A DNA stretch of 64,000 nt from Sporisorium sorghi (GCA_023212695.1 JALCCG010000021.1:1-64000), one strand, 5' to 3'; shown: positions 32,751-41,177, counted from the first letter of the stretch. The notes: generated by a model not told the origin, from the sequence alone. Program-made: numbers and translations.

Positions 32751-35537
32751 TTGAGCACAGAGAGATTAGGAGTTCCTTTGGAAGGCTTTGCTGAATTCAG
32801 CCGAATAGTCGCCGCCGAAGGTGCCGTACTGTTACAGAATGAAGGACAGGTGCTTCCTCTTCAAGCACACGATACCGTATCCGTTTTTGGCAGAACGCAG
32901 ATTAACTATTACCGCAGCGGTACCGGTTCGGGAGGGAGTGTTCATGTTTCCCATACCACGAATCTGCTTGACGGACTTCGGGATAAGAAAAGCATTGCGA
33001 TTAACGAGGAATTAGCAGCTGCCTATGAACAGTGGATTGAGCAGAACCCCTTCGATAATGGCGGTGGTGGCTGGGCGGCTGAGCCGTGGCACCAGAAGGA
33101 AATGCCTCTAACGGATGAACTGGTATCCGCAGCAAGACATATATCCGACAAAGCGATTGTCGTAATCGGCCGCACCGCGGGAGAAGACCAGGATAATGCC
33201 GACGAGTCCGGCAGCTACCAGTTAACGGCAGAGGAACAAGCGATGCTGAAGCAGGTGACAGCATATTTTGATAAGACCGTTGTTGTGTTGAATGTATCCA
33301 ACATTATTGATATGAGCTGGATGAATGATGAAGGTTACGCACACCCGATTTCCAGTGTCATTTACGCTTGGCACGGTGGCATGGAAGGCGGCAACGCGAT
33401 TGCGGACGTATTGGTCGGTGAGGTGACCCCTAGCGGGAAGTTAACCGACACCATTGCTTATTCAATCGAGGATTATCCATCCACCCGTAACTATGGTAAT
33501 GAACAGAAGAACCTGTATCAGGAAGACATTTATGTAGGGCACCGTTTTTTCGAAACGTTTCGACCCAGCCAAGTTCAGTATGAGTTCGGCTTCGGATTGT
33601 CCTATACCGAGTTCGAAGTTGCCCTTGAAGAAGCCAAGCGAACGGTCAAAGATGGTGAAGAATCCATTGAAGTCCGTGTAAACGTAAAAAATACAGGGTC
33701 CACCTATGCAGGTAAACAGGTCGTGCAGGTTTATTACGAAGCGCCGCAAGGAAAGCTGGGTCAGCCCGCCAAAGTGTTGGCCGCATTCGGTAAGACGCGG
33801 GAGCTTCAACCGGGTGCTTCGCAGCAGCTTACGATCAGCTTCCCGGTTCATGCAATGGCTTCTTATGATGATGCCGGTGTGACGGGGCAGCCTTCCGCGT
33901 ATGTGTTAGAAGCCGGGATCTATAACTTGTACGTGGGAACCAGCGTGAGAAGCGTGGAGCCCATCGGTATGGAGGGTCACAGCGGCTACGTGGTGGATAC
34001 GCTTCGAGTGGTGGAGCAGCTTCAGGAAGCCATGGCGCCAACGGAAAGCTTCACAAGAATGAAGCCGGGTGCCCGCAAGGATGACGGCTCCTATGAACTG
34101 ATCTTCGAGGAAGTTCCGCAGCGCAAGGTATCCATGGCGGACCGGATCCAGCATAATCTGCCCGCTGCCTTGGAGCAAACCGAAAATAAAGGCTATAAAT
34201 TGAGAGATGTTTATGAGGGCAAAGCCAGCATGGAGGACTTTGTCGCTCAGCTTAGCGACCAGGATCTCGCGGTGATTGTCAGAGGGGAGGGCATGAGCAG
34301 CCCGCTGGTGACAGCGGGAACGGCCTCCGCATTCGGCGGGTTAAGCGACAGCTTGCTCGACTACGGAATTCCGGTGGCTTGTACGGCGGATGGCCCGTCC
34401 GGGATTCGGATGGACAGCGGACAGCAGGCCACACAGGTTGCGATTGGCACCCTGCTCGCAGCGACCTGGAATACGGAACTGGTCGAAGAGCTGTATGTTA
34501 TGGAAGGCCGGGAACTGCTCAGTTACAACATTGATGCGCTGCTTGGACCGGGACTGAACATTCGGCGGAGTCCGCTGAATGGACGAAACTTCGAATATTT
34601 CTCGGAAGATCCGCTGATCTCCGGGGCATTTGCCGCGGCGTGCACGCGCGGGATTATGAAGGGCGGCTCCAACGCTACCCTGAAGCATTTTGCCTGCAAT
34701 AATCAGGAAAAACATCGGAGTAAGGTGGATGCGATTGTGTCCGAACGAGCCCTTCGCGAGATTTATTTGAAAGGCTTCGAAATTGCGGTGAAGCAGGGCG
34801 GGGCGAATTGCATCATGACCTCCTATAACCCGATTAACGGGCACTGGGCAGCATCCAACTATGATCTGAATACTACGATCCTGCGCGGGGAGTGGGGTTT
34901 TCAAGGCATCGTGATGACCGACTGGTGGGCCATTATGAATGATGTGGTAAACGGGGGTCCAGCTGATCGAAAAAATACGAACTGGATGATCCGGGCGCAA
35001 AATGATCTGTACATGGTGATCATGAACTATGGCGCGGAAATCAATGCGTGGGAAGACAATACGCTGGAATCCCTCGAAAATGGTACGCTTACCCGTGGGG
35101 AGCTGCAGCGCAGCGCGATGAACATATGCGAATTTCTGATGCACGCTCCGGTATTCTCCAGGAAACAGGTGAAGGAGGAGGCCGTTGGTGCTTTTAAATC
35201 CAATCGTTCCCTCTCGCCGGAACAGGCTCAGACCTTATCCGGGAATATGCAGGTGAAGCCTGCCGCAGGCGGATCGACTTATGTGAACGTGGAGGAGCCT
35301 GGCAAATACCGCATCATTGTACGCATCATGTCGCCGGAATCCGAGCTGGCGCAAAGCGCGTGCAACGTGACGCTGAATGATCAGCCGGTGACAACGATTC
35401 AAACGAACGGCACGGACGGCAGATGGATCAAACAGAAGCTCGTCAAAGTCCGGTTGGAGGCCGGTAATTATGAGATGAAGCTGGATTTTGTCAAACCTGG
35501 CCTACAGATCGATTGGATTGAATTTAAACGGGTTTAG
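32751..35537 (+). CDS. GH3 beta-glycosidase with permuted domain order
   Basis: The start is TTG 32751, with GGGAGGG (32738-32744) 6 bases upstream, giving 928 residues without a signal peptide (cytoplasmic). The usual C-terminal alpha/beta domain of GH3 comes first (residues 15-250: EGAVLLQNEGQVLPL and DADESGSYQL-like acid/base region). A fibronectin-type III-like domain follows (about 270-420). The TIM-barrel domain that normally leads comes last (about 470-800), with nucleophile Asp near 724 in GIVMTDWWA and a GPGLNIRRSPLNGRNFEYFSED-type segment. A C-terminal carbohydrate-binding-like sandwich (about 840-928) ends in LQIDWIEF. This inverted order is known from some rumen GH3 beta-glucosidases. 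The substrate is likely a beta-linked oligosaccharide. Confidence 0.85.
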   Translation: MSTERLGVPLEGFAEFSRIVAAEGAVLLQNEGQVLPLQAHDTVSVFGRTQINYYRSGTGSGGSVHVSHTTNLLDGLRDKKSIAINEELAAAYEQWIEQNPFDNGGGGWAAEPWHQKEMPLTDELVSAARHISDKAIVVIGRTAGEDQDNADESGSYQLTAEEQAMLKQVTAYFDKTVVVLNVSNIIDMSWMNDEGYAHPISSVIYAWHGGMEGGNAIADVLVGEVTPSGKLTDTIAYSIEDYPSTRNYGNEQKNLYQEDIYVGHRFFETFRPSQVQYEFGFGLSYTEFEVALEEAKRTVKDGEESIEVRVNVKNTGSTYAGKQVVQVYYEAPQGKLGQPAKVLAAFGKTRELQPGASQQLTISFPVHAMASYDDAGVTGQPSAYVLEAGIYNLYVGTSVRSVEPIGMEGHSGYVVDTLRVVEQLQEAMAPTESFTRMKPGARKDDGSYELIFEEVPQRKVSMADRIQHNLPAALEQTENKGYKLRDVYEGKASMEDFVAQLSDQDLAVIVRGEGMSSPLVTAGTASAFGGLSDSLLDYGIPVACTADGPSGIRMDSGQQATQVAIGTLLAATWNTELVEELYVMEGRELLSYNIDALLGPGLNIRRSPLNGRNFEYFSEDPLISGAFAAACTRGIMKGGSNATLKHFACNNQEKHRSKVDAIVSERALREIYLKGFEIAVKQGGANCIMTSYNPINGHWAASNYDLNTTILRGEWGFQGIVMTDWWAIMNDVVNGGPADRKNTNWMIRAQNDLYMVIMNYGAEINAWEDNTLESLENGTLTRGELQRSAMNICEFLMHAPVFSRKQVKEEAVGAFKSNRSLSPEQAQTLSGNMQVKPAAGGSTYVNVEEPGKYRIIVRIMSPESELAQSACNVTLNDQPVTTIQTNGTDGRWIKQKLVKVRLEAGNYEMKLDFVKPGLQIDWIEFKRV

Positions 35538-35595
35538 ACAGCATCGTTGGTAAAACGCTGCATGATCTGTATGCCATTGTCTTTGTGAAATATTA

Positions 35596-35626
35596 GAAGT
35601 CCGCTCGAGGAGCGGGCTTCTTCTTC
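35596..35626 (+). terminator. Terminator after the GH3 gene
   Basis: GAAGTCCGCTC and GAGCGGGCTTC pair (one G-U) around GAG, followed by a T-rich tract. Confidence 0.7.
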
Positions 35627-35696
35627 ATCTTTAAAACGATGTTTACCTTATTTATTTACGTTAATTGTGCAGATGTTATTGGAAATGATTTATCAT

Positions 35697-35725
35697 TTGC
35701 TATTTCCTGACCCTTGGGGTATAAT
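35697..35725 (+). promoter_or_regulatory. Promoter of the cold-shock gene
   Basis: TTGCTA (35697-35702) and a perfect TATAAT (35720-35725) are 17 bases apart. The transcript would begin near 35732 and carry an untranslated leader of about 130 bases. Confidence 0.65.
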
Positions 35726-35750
35726 AAGTTTATTGGGATTTTGACCTGGG

Positions 35751-35819
35751 ATTCACATATTGCAGAGGGTTATTATTTTGATTATTAACCTTGTTCAATA
35801 TGTGAATTTTTTGTTTTTT
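35751..35819 (+). promoter_or_regulatory. Leader hairpin with T-run before the cold-shock gene
   Basis: ATTCACATATTG (35751-35762) and CAATATGTGAAT (35796-35807) are perfect inverted copies, extended by an inner AGGGTT/AACCTT pairing, and are followed by a T-rich run to 35819. This looks like an intrinsic terminator or a temperature-sensitive structure inside the leader of the csp transcript. Confidence 0.6.
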
Positions 35820-35860
35820 AACCAAAATGAGAAAATCATATAAATTTAGGAGGTGTTTCT

Positions 35861-36061
35861 ATGCAAACAGGAACAGTGAAATGGTTTAACGCAGAAAAAG
35901 GATTTGGCTTCATCGAGGTTGAAGGTGGAGAAGACGTATTCGTACACTTTAGTGCGATCACAGGTGACGGTTTCAAGTCGCTGGACGAAGGACAACGCGT
36001 TGAATTTAACGTAGTCCAAGGTAACCGCGGACAGCAAGCCGAGAACGTTGTAAAACTGTAG
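35861..36061 (+). CDS. Cold-shock protein, CspA family
   Basis: The 66-residue protein has both RNA-binding motifs, KGFGFIEV (RNP1) and VFVHFSAI (RNP2), in the standard five-strand OB fold, with the typical [14 protein letters not shown] opening. It binds single-stranded RNA and DNA and keeps mRNA unfolded at low temperature. A strong ribosome binding site (AGGAGGTG, 35850-35857) precedes the ATG. The long leader with a stable hairpin agrees with the post-transcriptional control known for cold-shock genes. The next gene encodes a YdjO-like protein, also linked to cold shock. Confidence 0.95.
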   Translation: MQTGTVKWFNAEKGFGFIEVEGGEDVFVHFSAITGDGFKSLDEGQRVEFNVVQGNRGQQAENVVKL

Positions 36062-36073
36062 ATTTCTGAAAGG

Positions 36074-36104
36074 ATCCCCAAACGTATCGTTTGGGGATTT
36101 TTTT
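36074..36104 (+). terminator. Terminator of the cold-shock gene
   Basis: ATCCCCAAACG and CGTTTGGGGAT pair perfectly around TAT, followed by a T-run. Confidence 0.85.
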
Positions 36105-36170
36105 ATAAAAGGCAAGCTTTGTGTAAAAGGGCAATGAGGGCGTTAAAAATGTAGCTAAGGGGGAAATTCA

Positions 36171-36413
36171 ATGTCTTACTCTTGGAATAGACCACTGGAA
36201 AATTTGCCAGAAGAGTTGACCGCCATTTGGTCCTGTACGAAGGAAGGGTGCAACGGTTGGATTCGAGACAGCTTCTCGTTCAAGGAAGTTCCCGTTTGTT
36301 CACAGTGCGCGTCGTCCATGGTCAGCAGCAATAAGATTTTGCCGATACTCGTTTCGTCCGATCAGCAAATCAAACTTTACCGCAAGAATCAGCGCAAGGA
36401 TACTAAATCGTAA
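36171..36413 (+). CDS. YdjO-like cold-inducible zinc-finger protein
   Basis: The 80-residue protein starts behind AAGGGGG (36158-36164). Two CxxC-like pairs (SCTKEGCNGW near residue 21 and PVCSQCASSM near 43) form a small zinc ribbon. The MSYSWNRPLENLPEE opening and WSCTKEGCNGWIRDSF match the YdjO family of bacilli, annotated as cold-inducible. Its role is unknown. It lies 110 bases after the cold-shock gene but behind that gene's terminator, so it probably has its own promoter. Confidence 0.75.
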   Translation: MSYSWNRPLENLPEELTAIWSCTKEGCNGWIRDSFSFKEVPVCSQCASSMVSSNKILPILVSSDQQIKLYRKNQRKDTKS

Positions 36414-36490
36414 GAGGCAGGCTCCTGCAATTCCGATAGAAGATGGTTTGTTCGTTTCATTAGTTAAGTATAAGAAAGGTTGAGAATCTC

Positions 36491-36718
36491 ATGCAGGTAT
36501 TCGAGGATTGGAATCTAAAGGTGAAGAAAACGTTTAATGCGACAAGCAACGAAGTGGTATTAACCGTTTCTGAAGCAGGTAATTTGTTAGGTCTGTCTAA
36601 GGATCAAATGAAAAGCTATGTCGATCAGAATAAGCTAACCAAAGTTCCGATCATGCGAAGCGTGCATCGATACCTTTTGTTGAAGAGTGAAATCGATCAG
36701 ATTATGAAGAAACGATAA
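36491..36718 (+). CDS. Small excisionase-like HTH protein
   Basis: The 75-residue protein starts behind AGAAAGG (36473-36479). Residues 24-70 look like a MerR/excisionase-type winged helix (LTVSEAGNLLGLSKDQMKSYVDQNKLTKVP, written here only as its pattern: SEAG, LLGLS, YVDQNKL). Such proteins bind DNA or act as small regulators. No integrase or phage gene is near, so an excision role is not supported. A terminator (36731-36755) follows directly. Confidence 0.55.
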   Translation: MQVFEDWNLKVKKTFNATSNEVVLTVSEAGNLLGLSKDQMKSYVDQNKLTKVPIMRSVHRYLLLKSEIDQIMKKR

Positions 36719-36730
36719 GCCGATATGGAA

Positions 36731-36755
36731 GGGCATCCTCAGGGATGTCCTTTTC
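36731..36755 (+). terminator. Terminator after the HTH gene
   Basis: GGGCATCC and GGATGTCC pair around TCAG, followed by TTTTCTTT. Confidence 0.65.
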
Positions 36756-36816
36756 TTTAATATCACGCTGCTTAATGAGAACGAATTCAAATGAATCCAG
36801 AGTGAATAAGTCCGAA

Positions 36817-36833
36817 GGTCAAAAAAGGTCAGA
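36817..36833 (+). promoter_or_regulatory. Upstream CtsR-like box
   Basis: GGTCAAA-AAA-GGTCAGA matches the CtsR heptad direct repeat (RGTCAAA, 3 bases, RGTCAAA) with one mismatch. It lies 95 bases before the hsp20 promoter. Confidence 0.6.
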
Positions 36834-36911
36834 CGAAAAGATCAAACTAAATTACCCACGTAAATTGGCTGAAAACGCGTTATTTTGGTCTGTTTTCCTT
36901 CTAAATCGGTT

Positions 36912-36967
36912 TTGGCATTTACGTTCTCCCGGCATATAATAAAGGCGTAAGGTCAAACAAGGTCAAA
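36912..36967 (+). promoter_or_regulatory. hsp20 promoter with CtsR operator
   Basis: TTGGCA (36912-36917) and TATAAT (36935-36940) are 17 bases apart. GGTCAAA-CAA-GGTCAAA (36951-36967), a perfect CtsR operator, covers the start site region. Binding of CtsR would block transcription until heat or misfolded protein inactivates it. Confidence 0.85.
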
Positions 36968-36981
36968 GAAAGGGGAAATAG

Positions 36982-37431
36982 ATGATGTTTGAATTGATTC
37001 CTTTTGGGAAGCGCAGAGAAGATGCCTTCGGTCAGCTGGTGAAGTCGTTTCATGATGCCTTTAATGATGACGTGTTTGCGCCGTTTAAGGGCTCGATGAT
37101 GTCCTTCAAGACGGACATTAAAGAGAGTGAGCAGGCTTATCTGGTTAAGGCGGAGCTGCCCGGTTTCCAAAAAGAAGACATCGAAATCAGCTACGCTGAC
37201 CCTTACTTAACGATCAAAGCCGTTCGCAAGGAAGATCACAGCGTAGAGGATACGGACCAGCACATCGTCCGGAAGGAACGCCGTTATGGCGAGTATGTCC
37301 GCAGATTTTACGTTCAGCAGATTGCGGAGGACCAAATCTCGGCATCGCTGAAGGATGGGGTGCTTAAGCTTGAAATACCGAAGCAGCCTAACTCCGGTAA
37401 GAAACGCATCCAGATTCGGGATGATATCTAA
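36982..37431 (+). CDS. Small heat-shock protein, Hsp20/alpha-crystallin family
   Basis: The 149-residue protein starts at ATG behind AAAGGGGA (36969-36976). The alpha-crystallin domain spans about residues 42-135, with KAELPGFQKEDIEISY and the A-x-L-x-n-GVL motif (SASLKDGVLKLEIPK). The C-terminal extension has an IxI-like tail (RIQIRDDI). It is an ATP-independent holdase that forms oligomers and keeps unfolding proteins soluble. A CtsR operator lies on its promoter, and a second CtsR-like box lies upstream. A terminator follows at 37441, so it is a single-gene transcript. Confidence 0.93.
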   Translation: MMFELIPFGKRREDAFGQLVKSFHDAFNDDVFAPFKGSMMSFKTDIKESEQAYLVKAELPGFQKEDIEISYADPYLTIKAVRKEDHSVEDTDQHIVRKERRYGEYVRRFYVQQIAEDQISASLKDGVLKLEIPKQPNSGKKRIQIRDDI

Positions 37432-37440
37432 TCCTATACG

Positions 37441-37474
37441 AACCCTCCGATCCTTAGGTCGGGGGGTTCTTTTC
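37441..37474 (+). terminator. Terminator of hsp20
   Basis: AACCCTCCGA and TCGGGGGGTT pair with one G-U around TCCTTAGG, followed by CTTTTCT. Confidence 0.7.
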
Positions 37475-37523
37475 TGTAATTAATAGTTATAAATTTACAT
37501 ATATTCCATCGAATTTCGGCAAA

Positions 37524-37552
37524 TGAAACCTTTCGTCGGTACATAGGGTATT
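37524..37552 (+). promoter_or_regulatory. ECF (SigW-like) promoter of the pspA operon
   Basis: TGAAAC (37524-37529) is followed after 17 bases by GGTATT (37547-37552). TGAAAC plus a CGTA-like -10 is the hallmark of SigW-type ECF promoters; the homologous Bacillus pspA-ydjGHI operon is SigW-dependent. Confidence 0.6.
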
Positions 37553-37587
37553 ATAGGATAAATGTAAACTTTTCGAGGGGGAAACTC

Positions 37588-38292
37588 ATGATGGGAATCT
37601 TATCGAGGTTTAAGGATATTATGAAGGTCAACGTGAATTCATTGTTGGAACGGACCGAAGATCCGGAGAAAACAGTGGATACTTATATGCGGAGCTTGAG
37701 CAGTGATCTGGGCAAGGTGAAAGCGGAGACGGCCTCCGTGCTATCGGATGAGCGCAGGGCAAAGCGGGCGCTTGATGAGTGCAGCGCCGAGATCAAGAAG
37801 CTGCAGCGATATGCGGAGAAGGCTGTGGAAGCGGGGAACGAGGACGATGCCTTGAAGTTCCTGCAGAGAAAAGCGGTGCAGGCTGAGAAGCTGGACGATT
37901 TGCAGGCTGCATATGATGCCGCTTCCTCAAACGCCGCGAATATGAAGCGAATGCAGGATAAACTTGTATCGGATATGAGCCAGCTGGAAGCACGCCATGC
38001 CGAGCTGAAAGGGAAAATGACCGCTGCCAAGGCTCAGCAGGAATTAAATTCCCGCTCTTCCTCGGGTGGCGCGAATTCAGCCTTTTATTCGATGGAAGAG
38101 AAGGCGAACCGCGCGCTGGATGAAGCGATCGCCCTGGCTGAGCTTCGTGCGGGTGCTAAGGAAGATGATCTGGATGATCTGATCGCCGAATTGGAGAAGA
38201 ACATGGAGAAGGGCGTAGCCGGTTCAACCAAGGCTCCCCATGCCGAGGATGAACTGGAAGCCATGAAGGAAAAGCTGAATAAGAAGGACTAA
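37588..38292 (+). CDS. pspA: Phage shock protein A (PspA/IM30)
   Basis: The 234-residue protein is almost entirely helical, with the conserved opening MGILSRFKDIMKVNVNSLLERTEDPEK and a long coiled coil (about 25-190) with regularly spaced charged residues. PspA binds damaged membrane from the inside, polymerises and limits proton leakage. ATG 37588 follows GAGGGGG; ATG 37591 is an alternative. It opens a four-gene operon with ydjG, ydjH and ydjI homologues, spaced 27 bases or less, behind an ECF-type promoter. This is the Bacillus ydjFGHI arrangement for envelope stress. Confidence 0.92.
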   Translation: MMGILSRFKDIMKVNVNSLLERTEDPEKTVDTYMRSLSSDLGKVKAETASVLSDERRAKRALDECSAEIKKLQRYAEKAVEAGNEDDALKFLQRKAVQAEKLDDLQAAYDAASSNAANMKRMQDKLVSDMSQLEARHAELKGKMTAAKAQQELNSRSSSGGANSAFYSMEEKANRALDEAIALAELRAGAKEDDLDDLIAELEKNMEKGVAGSTKAPHAEDELEAMKEKLNKKD

Positions 38293-38319
38293 CCATTTCT
38301 TTGTTATTGAGGTGAGCAG

Positions 38320-39351
38320 ATGCCGGTTATTGAATACAAATGCCCCAATTGCGGCAGTGGCATGGTTTTTGACGGTAATACAGGGAGGTTATCCTGCCCA
38401 AGCTGCGGTAGAAAAGACAATATCGAGCAAATCCCGGATCCCCTGAAGAAGCAGGTTTTTATCGAGGACGAGGTGAAGGAGTATCATTGCAACAGCTGCG
38501 GGGCTGTCATCGTGACCGAACCGGAGACAAGTGCAACGACCTGCAGCTTCTGCGGTTCGGCCGTTGTGCTCAGCGATCGATTGAGCGGTGATTTGGCTCC
38601 GGTGATGGTGATCCCTTTTTCGATTACGAAGGAAGAGGCCATGAAGGCTTTCAAGAAATGGTGCAGAAACGGCCTGCTGACGCCAGGCGGGTTTATGACC
38701 GCGGATCGCATCAAGGGCATTACGGGGATGTATGTGCCCTTCTGGTTGTATGAACTGCATAACCGGGTCGAGGTTCATGCCCGCGGCACGAAGGTGAGAA
38801 CCTACACGAGAGGCGATTATCAGTACACGGAAACGCAGCATTTTGATATCTATCGGAAAATTCGCCTGAACTATGTGAAGGTGCCGATTGATGCTTCGGA
38901 GAAGATGAACGATGAGTTGATGGATAAGCTGGAGCCATTTCCCTATCAGCAGCTGAAGGAGTTCAAGACGCCGTATCTTGCCGGTTACATAGCGGAGAAA
39001 TACAGTCAGAACGACGAGCAGCTCTATCCACGCGCCAAAGAAAAAATCAGCTCCTACATTGATTCCTATATTTCGACAGCGGTGTCAGGTTATACAACCG
39101 TGAGTTACACCAACAAACAGATCGATACAACTTTAAAACAAGCCGATTATGTGCTGCTTCCGGTATGGATGGTTCACTATGACTACAATAAATCCGAGCA
39201 TACCTTTGCGATGAATGGTCAGACGGGTAAGGTCGTCGGCAAACCGCCGATCAGCAAAGCCAAGGTGGCTGCATGGTTTGCAGGCATTTCTGGCGTCTCC
39301 TTGCTATCATTGAAGCTAATCTCCTGGGCGATGGGGGGAGGGTTCCTGTGA
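38320..39351 (+). CDS. ydjG: YdjG-like zinc-ribbon membrane protein
   Basis: The 343-residue protein has two N-terminal zinc ribbons: CPNCGSG/CPSCGRK (residues 8-29) and CNSCGAV/CSFCGSA (about 57-78). A soluble domain of about 220 residues follows, with WLYELHNRVEVHARG and tyrosine-rich segments. A C-terminal hydrophobic helix (VAAWFAGISGVSLLSLKLI) anchors it. In Bacillus, YdjG recruits the PspA-type protein to stressed membrane regions. It sits directly after pspA, and the GTG of ydjH overlaps its stop codon by four bases. Confidence 0.85.
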   Translation: MPVIEYKCPNCGSGMVFDGNTGRLSCPSCGRKDNIEQIPDPLKKQVFIEDEVKEYHCNSCGAVIVTEPETSATTCSFCGSAVVLSDRLSGDLAPVMVIPFSITKEEAMKAFKKWCRNGLLTPGGFMTADRIKGITGMYVPFWLYELHNRVEVHARGTKVRTYTRGDYQYTETQHFDIYRKIRLNYVKVPIDASEKMNDELMDKLEPFPYQQLKEFKTPYLAGYIAEKYSQNDEQLYPRAKEKISSYIDSYISTAVSGYTTVSYTNKQIDTTLKQADYVLLPVWMVHYDYNKSEHTFAMNGQTGKVVGKPPISKAKVAAWFAGISGVSLLSLKLISWAMGGGFL

Positions 39352-40136
39352 GAAGACGATATACGTTATGGGCGGTCTTATTCTTACTGGCTGTATATTG
39401 GATGGTTCCCGCCGGTGCGGTGGCAGCAGAGGATATGAAACCGTTGATCTTTGATGAAGCGAATCTGCTCAGTCCGGAAGAACGCAATGAGCTGAATGCA
39501 ATGGCGAATGAGTACGGCGCAAAGCGCGAGACGGACTTTATGATCCTTACGGTTAACAGCGTTCCCAATGACGATTATGAGTTATGGACGGAAAATTTTT
39601 ACGATGAGTATGCACCCGGGTATGACAAGCCGCACGGCAATACCGTCATTCTGACCATGGTTATGGATACTCGCGATGTGCATTTGGAAGGTTATTATAA
39701 GGCTGAGAAGTATCTGGACACCGGCAGGCTTACGAAAATACGCAGCAAGATTACACCCGATTTATCGAATGGTGATTATAAACAGGCATTTGAAAAATAC
39801 ATCAAAACCGCTCATCGCTATATGGGCTTTGAGCCTGGTGTGAATCCGGATAATATCCTGTTTAACATTTGGTTCCAACTTGGCAGTGCCGCTGCCATCG
39901 GCGCAATTGCCGTAGGCATCATGGCTTACCGCTCCGGCGGCCGCGTGACGGTCAACCGTCGAACCTATGAGGATGCCAGCACATCGGGAATCATGGATCA
40001 TCAGGACCGATACATTCGAACAACAACAACGAAGCGGAAGATTGAGCGCAACACGGGCGGAGGTTCGGGTGGCGGAGGAGGCGGAGGCGTCACCAGGGGT
40101 GGGCATTCGCACAGCAGCAGCAGCGGGAAATTTTAA
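39348..40136 (+). CDS. ydjH: YdjH-like TPM-domain protein
   Basis: The start is GTG 39348, within the GTGA overlap with the ydjG stop and with GGGGGGAGGG just upstream, giving 262 residues. A signal peptide (LWAVLFLLAVYWMVPAGAVAAE) leads into a TPM domain (about 30-165; IFDEANLLSPEERNELN and DDYELWTENFYDEY). TPM domains have acid phosphatase or assembly roles. A membrane helix (about 182-205) follows. The C-terminus is low-complexity, with glycine runs and a Ser/His-rich end (GGGGGGV, HSHSSSSGKF), as in many YdjH/YgcG proteins. It belongs to the PspA operon and probably acts with YdjG at the membrane. Confidence 0.85.
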   Translation: MRRRYTLWAVLFLLAVYWMVPAGAVAAEDMKPLIFDEANLLSPEERNELNAMANEYGAKRETDFMILTVNSVPNDDYELWTENFYDEYAPGYDKPHGNTVILTMVMDTRDVHLEGYYKAEKYLDTGRLTKIRSKITPDLSNGDYKQAFEKYIKTAHRYMGFEPGVNPDNILFNIWFQLGSAAAIGAIAVGIMAYRSGGRVTVNRRTYEDASTSGIMDHQDRYIRTTTTKRKIERNTGGGSGGGGGGGVTRGGHSHSSSSGKF

Positions 40137-40157
40137 TGGAAGGGATGGATTGTATAG

Positions 40158-41177
40158 ATGGGATTTTTCAAGAACCAATTCTCCAATGTTGTGGAATGGG
40201 AAGAGTTTAGAGATGACATGATTTTCTGGAAATGGAGCAACCGGGAGATCAAAAAAGGAAGCAAGCTGGTCATTCGCTCCGGGCAAGACGCAATATTCGT
40301 AAATAACGGCAAGATCGAAGGGATCTTCGAGGATGAAGGGGTATACAGCATTGACTCGGATATCATTCCGTTCCTGTCCACGTTAAGAGGGTTTAAATTC
40401 GGCTTTAACAGCGGCATGCGCGTGGAGGTGTTATTCGTTAACACCAAGGAATTCACCGTCAGGTGGGGGACGCAGAATCCGGTTCTGATCCCGACTCCCC
40501 AGCTGCCCGGGGGTATGCCAATTCGTGCCAACGGCACGTTCAATTTCAAAGTGACCGATTATGTTACACTGATCGACAAAATTGCCGGCATGAAAGAGAG
40601 TTACCTTGTAGAGGATGTGAAGATCCGGATTACGTCGGTGCTCGATCAACTGCTGATGAAGTGGATCAGTCGAGAAGGCAAGGATATGTTCAATCTGCAG
40701 GCGAATGCCGCGGATATTGCACAAGGGATTCGTGAAGATCTGGATATGCAGGTGATGGACAACGGGATGACAATCACCGGCTTCCAGGTGATGAGCTTCA
40801 ATTATCCGAAGGAAATTCAGGATATGATTACGAAGACGGCTTCCCATGAAATGATTGGCAATCTGCAAAAGTACCAGCAGGTCAGCATGACCGACGGTAT
40901 CGCATCCGGCAAGGTGCAGGGCGGCGGCGCTGCTTCGGATATGGCGGGTATGATGATGGGCATGAACATGGCCAATGAGATGATGAAAAATATGAACCAA
41001 AACCAGAGCCAGAGCCAAAACCAAAACCAGCAGCCACCAGCTGAGAAGGAGAAATCTGCGTCAACTGCGGCTTCATCTTCCTCCGAAGGCAATAAGAAGC
41101 CTAACTTCTGCCCGAACTGCGGCGCGAAGAACGAAGGGGCGAATTTCTGTCCGAATTGTGGACATAAGCTGGGCTGA
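40158..41177 (+). CDS. ydjI: YdjI-like SPFH-domain protein with zinc ribbon
   Basis: The 339-residue protein has an SPFH/Band 7 domain (about 20-240), with the opening MGFFKNQFSNVVEW and VEFRDDMIFWKW-like segment, and the IADI-type helix near 180-235. A methionine-rich helix (AGMMMGMNMANEMMKNM) and a Gln/Asn-rich repeat (NQNQSQSQNQNQQ) follow. The last 30 residues form a double zinc ribbon (FCPNCGAKN and FCPNCGHKLG). It is the fourth gene of the PspA operon, 21 bases after ydjH. In Bacillus, YdjI is required to localise PspA at the membrane. A strong terminator follows at 41296. Confidence 0.87.
   Translation: MGFFKNQFSNVVEWEEFRDDMIFWKWSNREIKKGSKLVIRSGQDAIFVNNGKIEGIFEDEGVYSIDSDIIPFLSTLRGFKFGFNSGMRVEVLFVNTKEFTVRWGTQNPVLIPTPQLPGGMPIRANGTFNFKVTDYVTLIDKIAGMKESYLVEDVKIRITSVLDQLLMKWISREGKDMFNLQANAADIAQGIREDLDMQVMDNGMTITGFQVMSFNYPKEIQDMITKTASHEMIGNLQKYQQVSMTDGIASGKVQGGGAASDMAGMMMGMNMANEMMKNMNQNQSQSQNQNQQPPAEKEKSASTAASSSSEGNKKPNFCPNCGAKNEGANFCPNCGHKLG

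Noticed and set aside
36491..36718. Phage excisionase marking a prophage
   Set aside because: No integrase, phage structural gene or attachment repeat lies nearby; the protein is better described as a small HTH protein.
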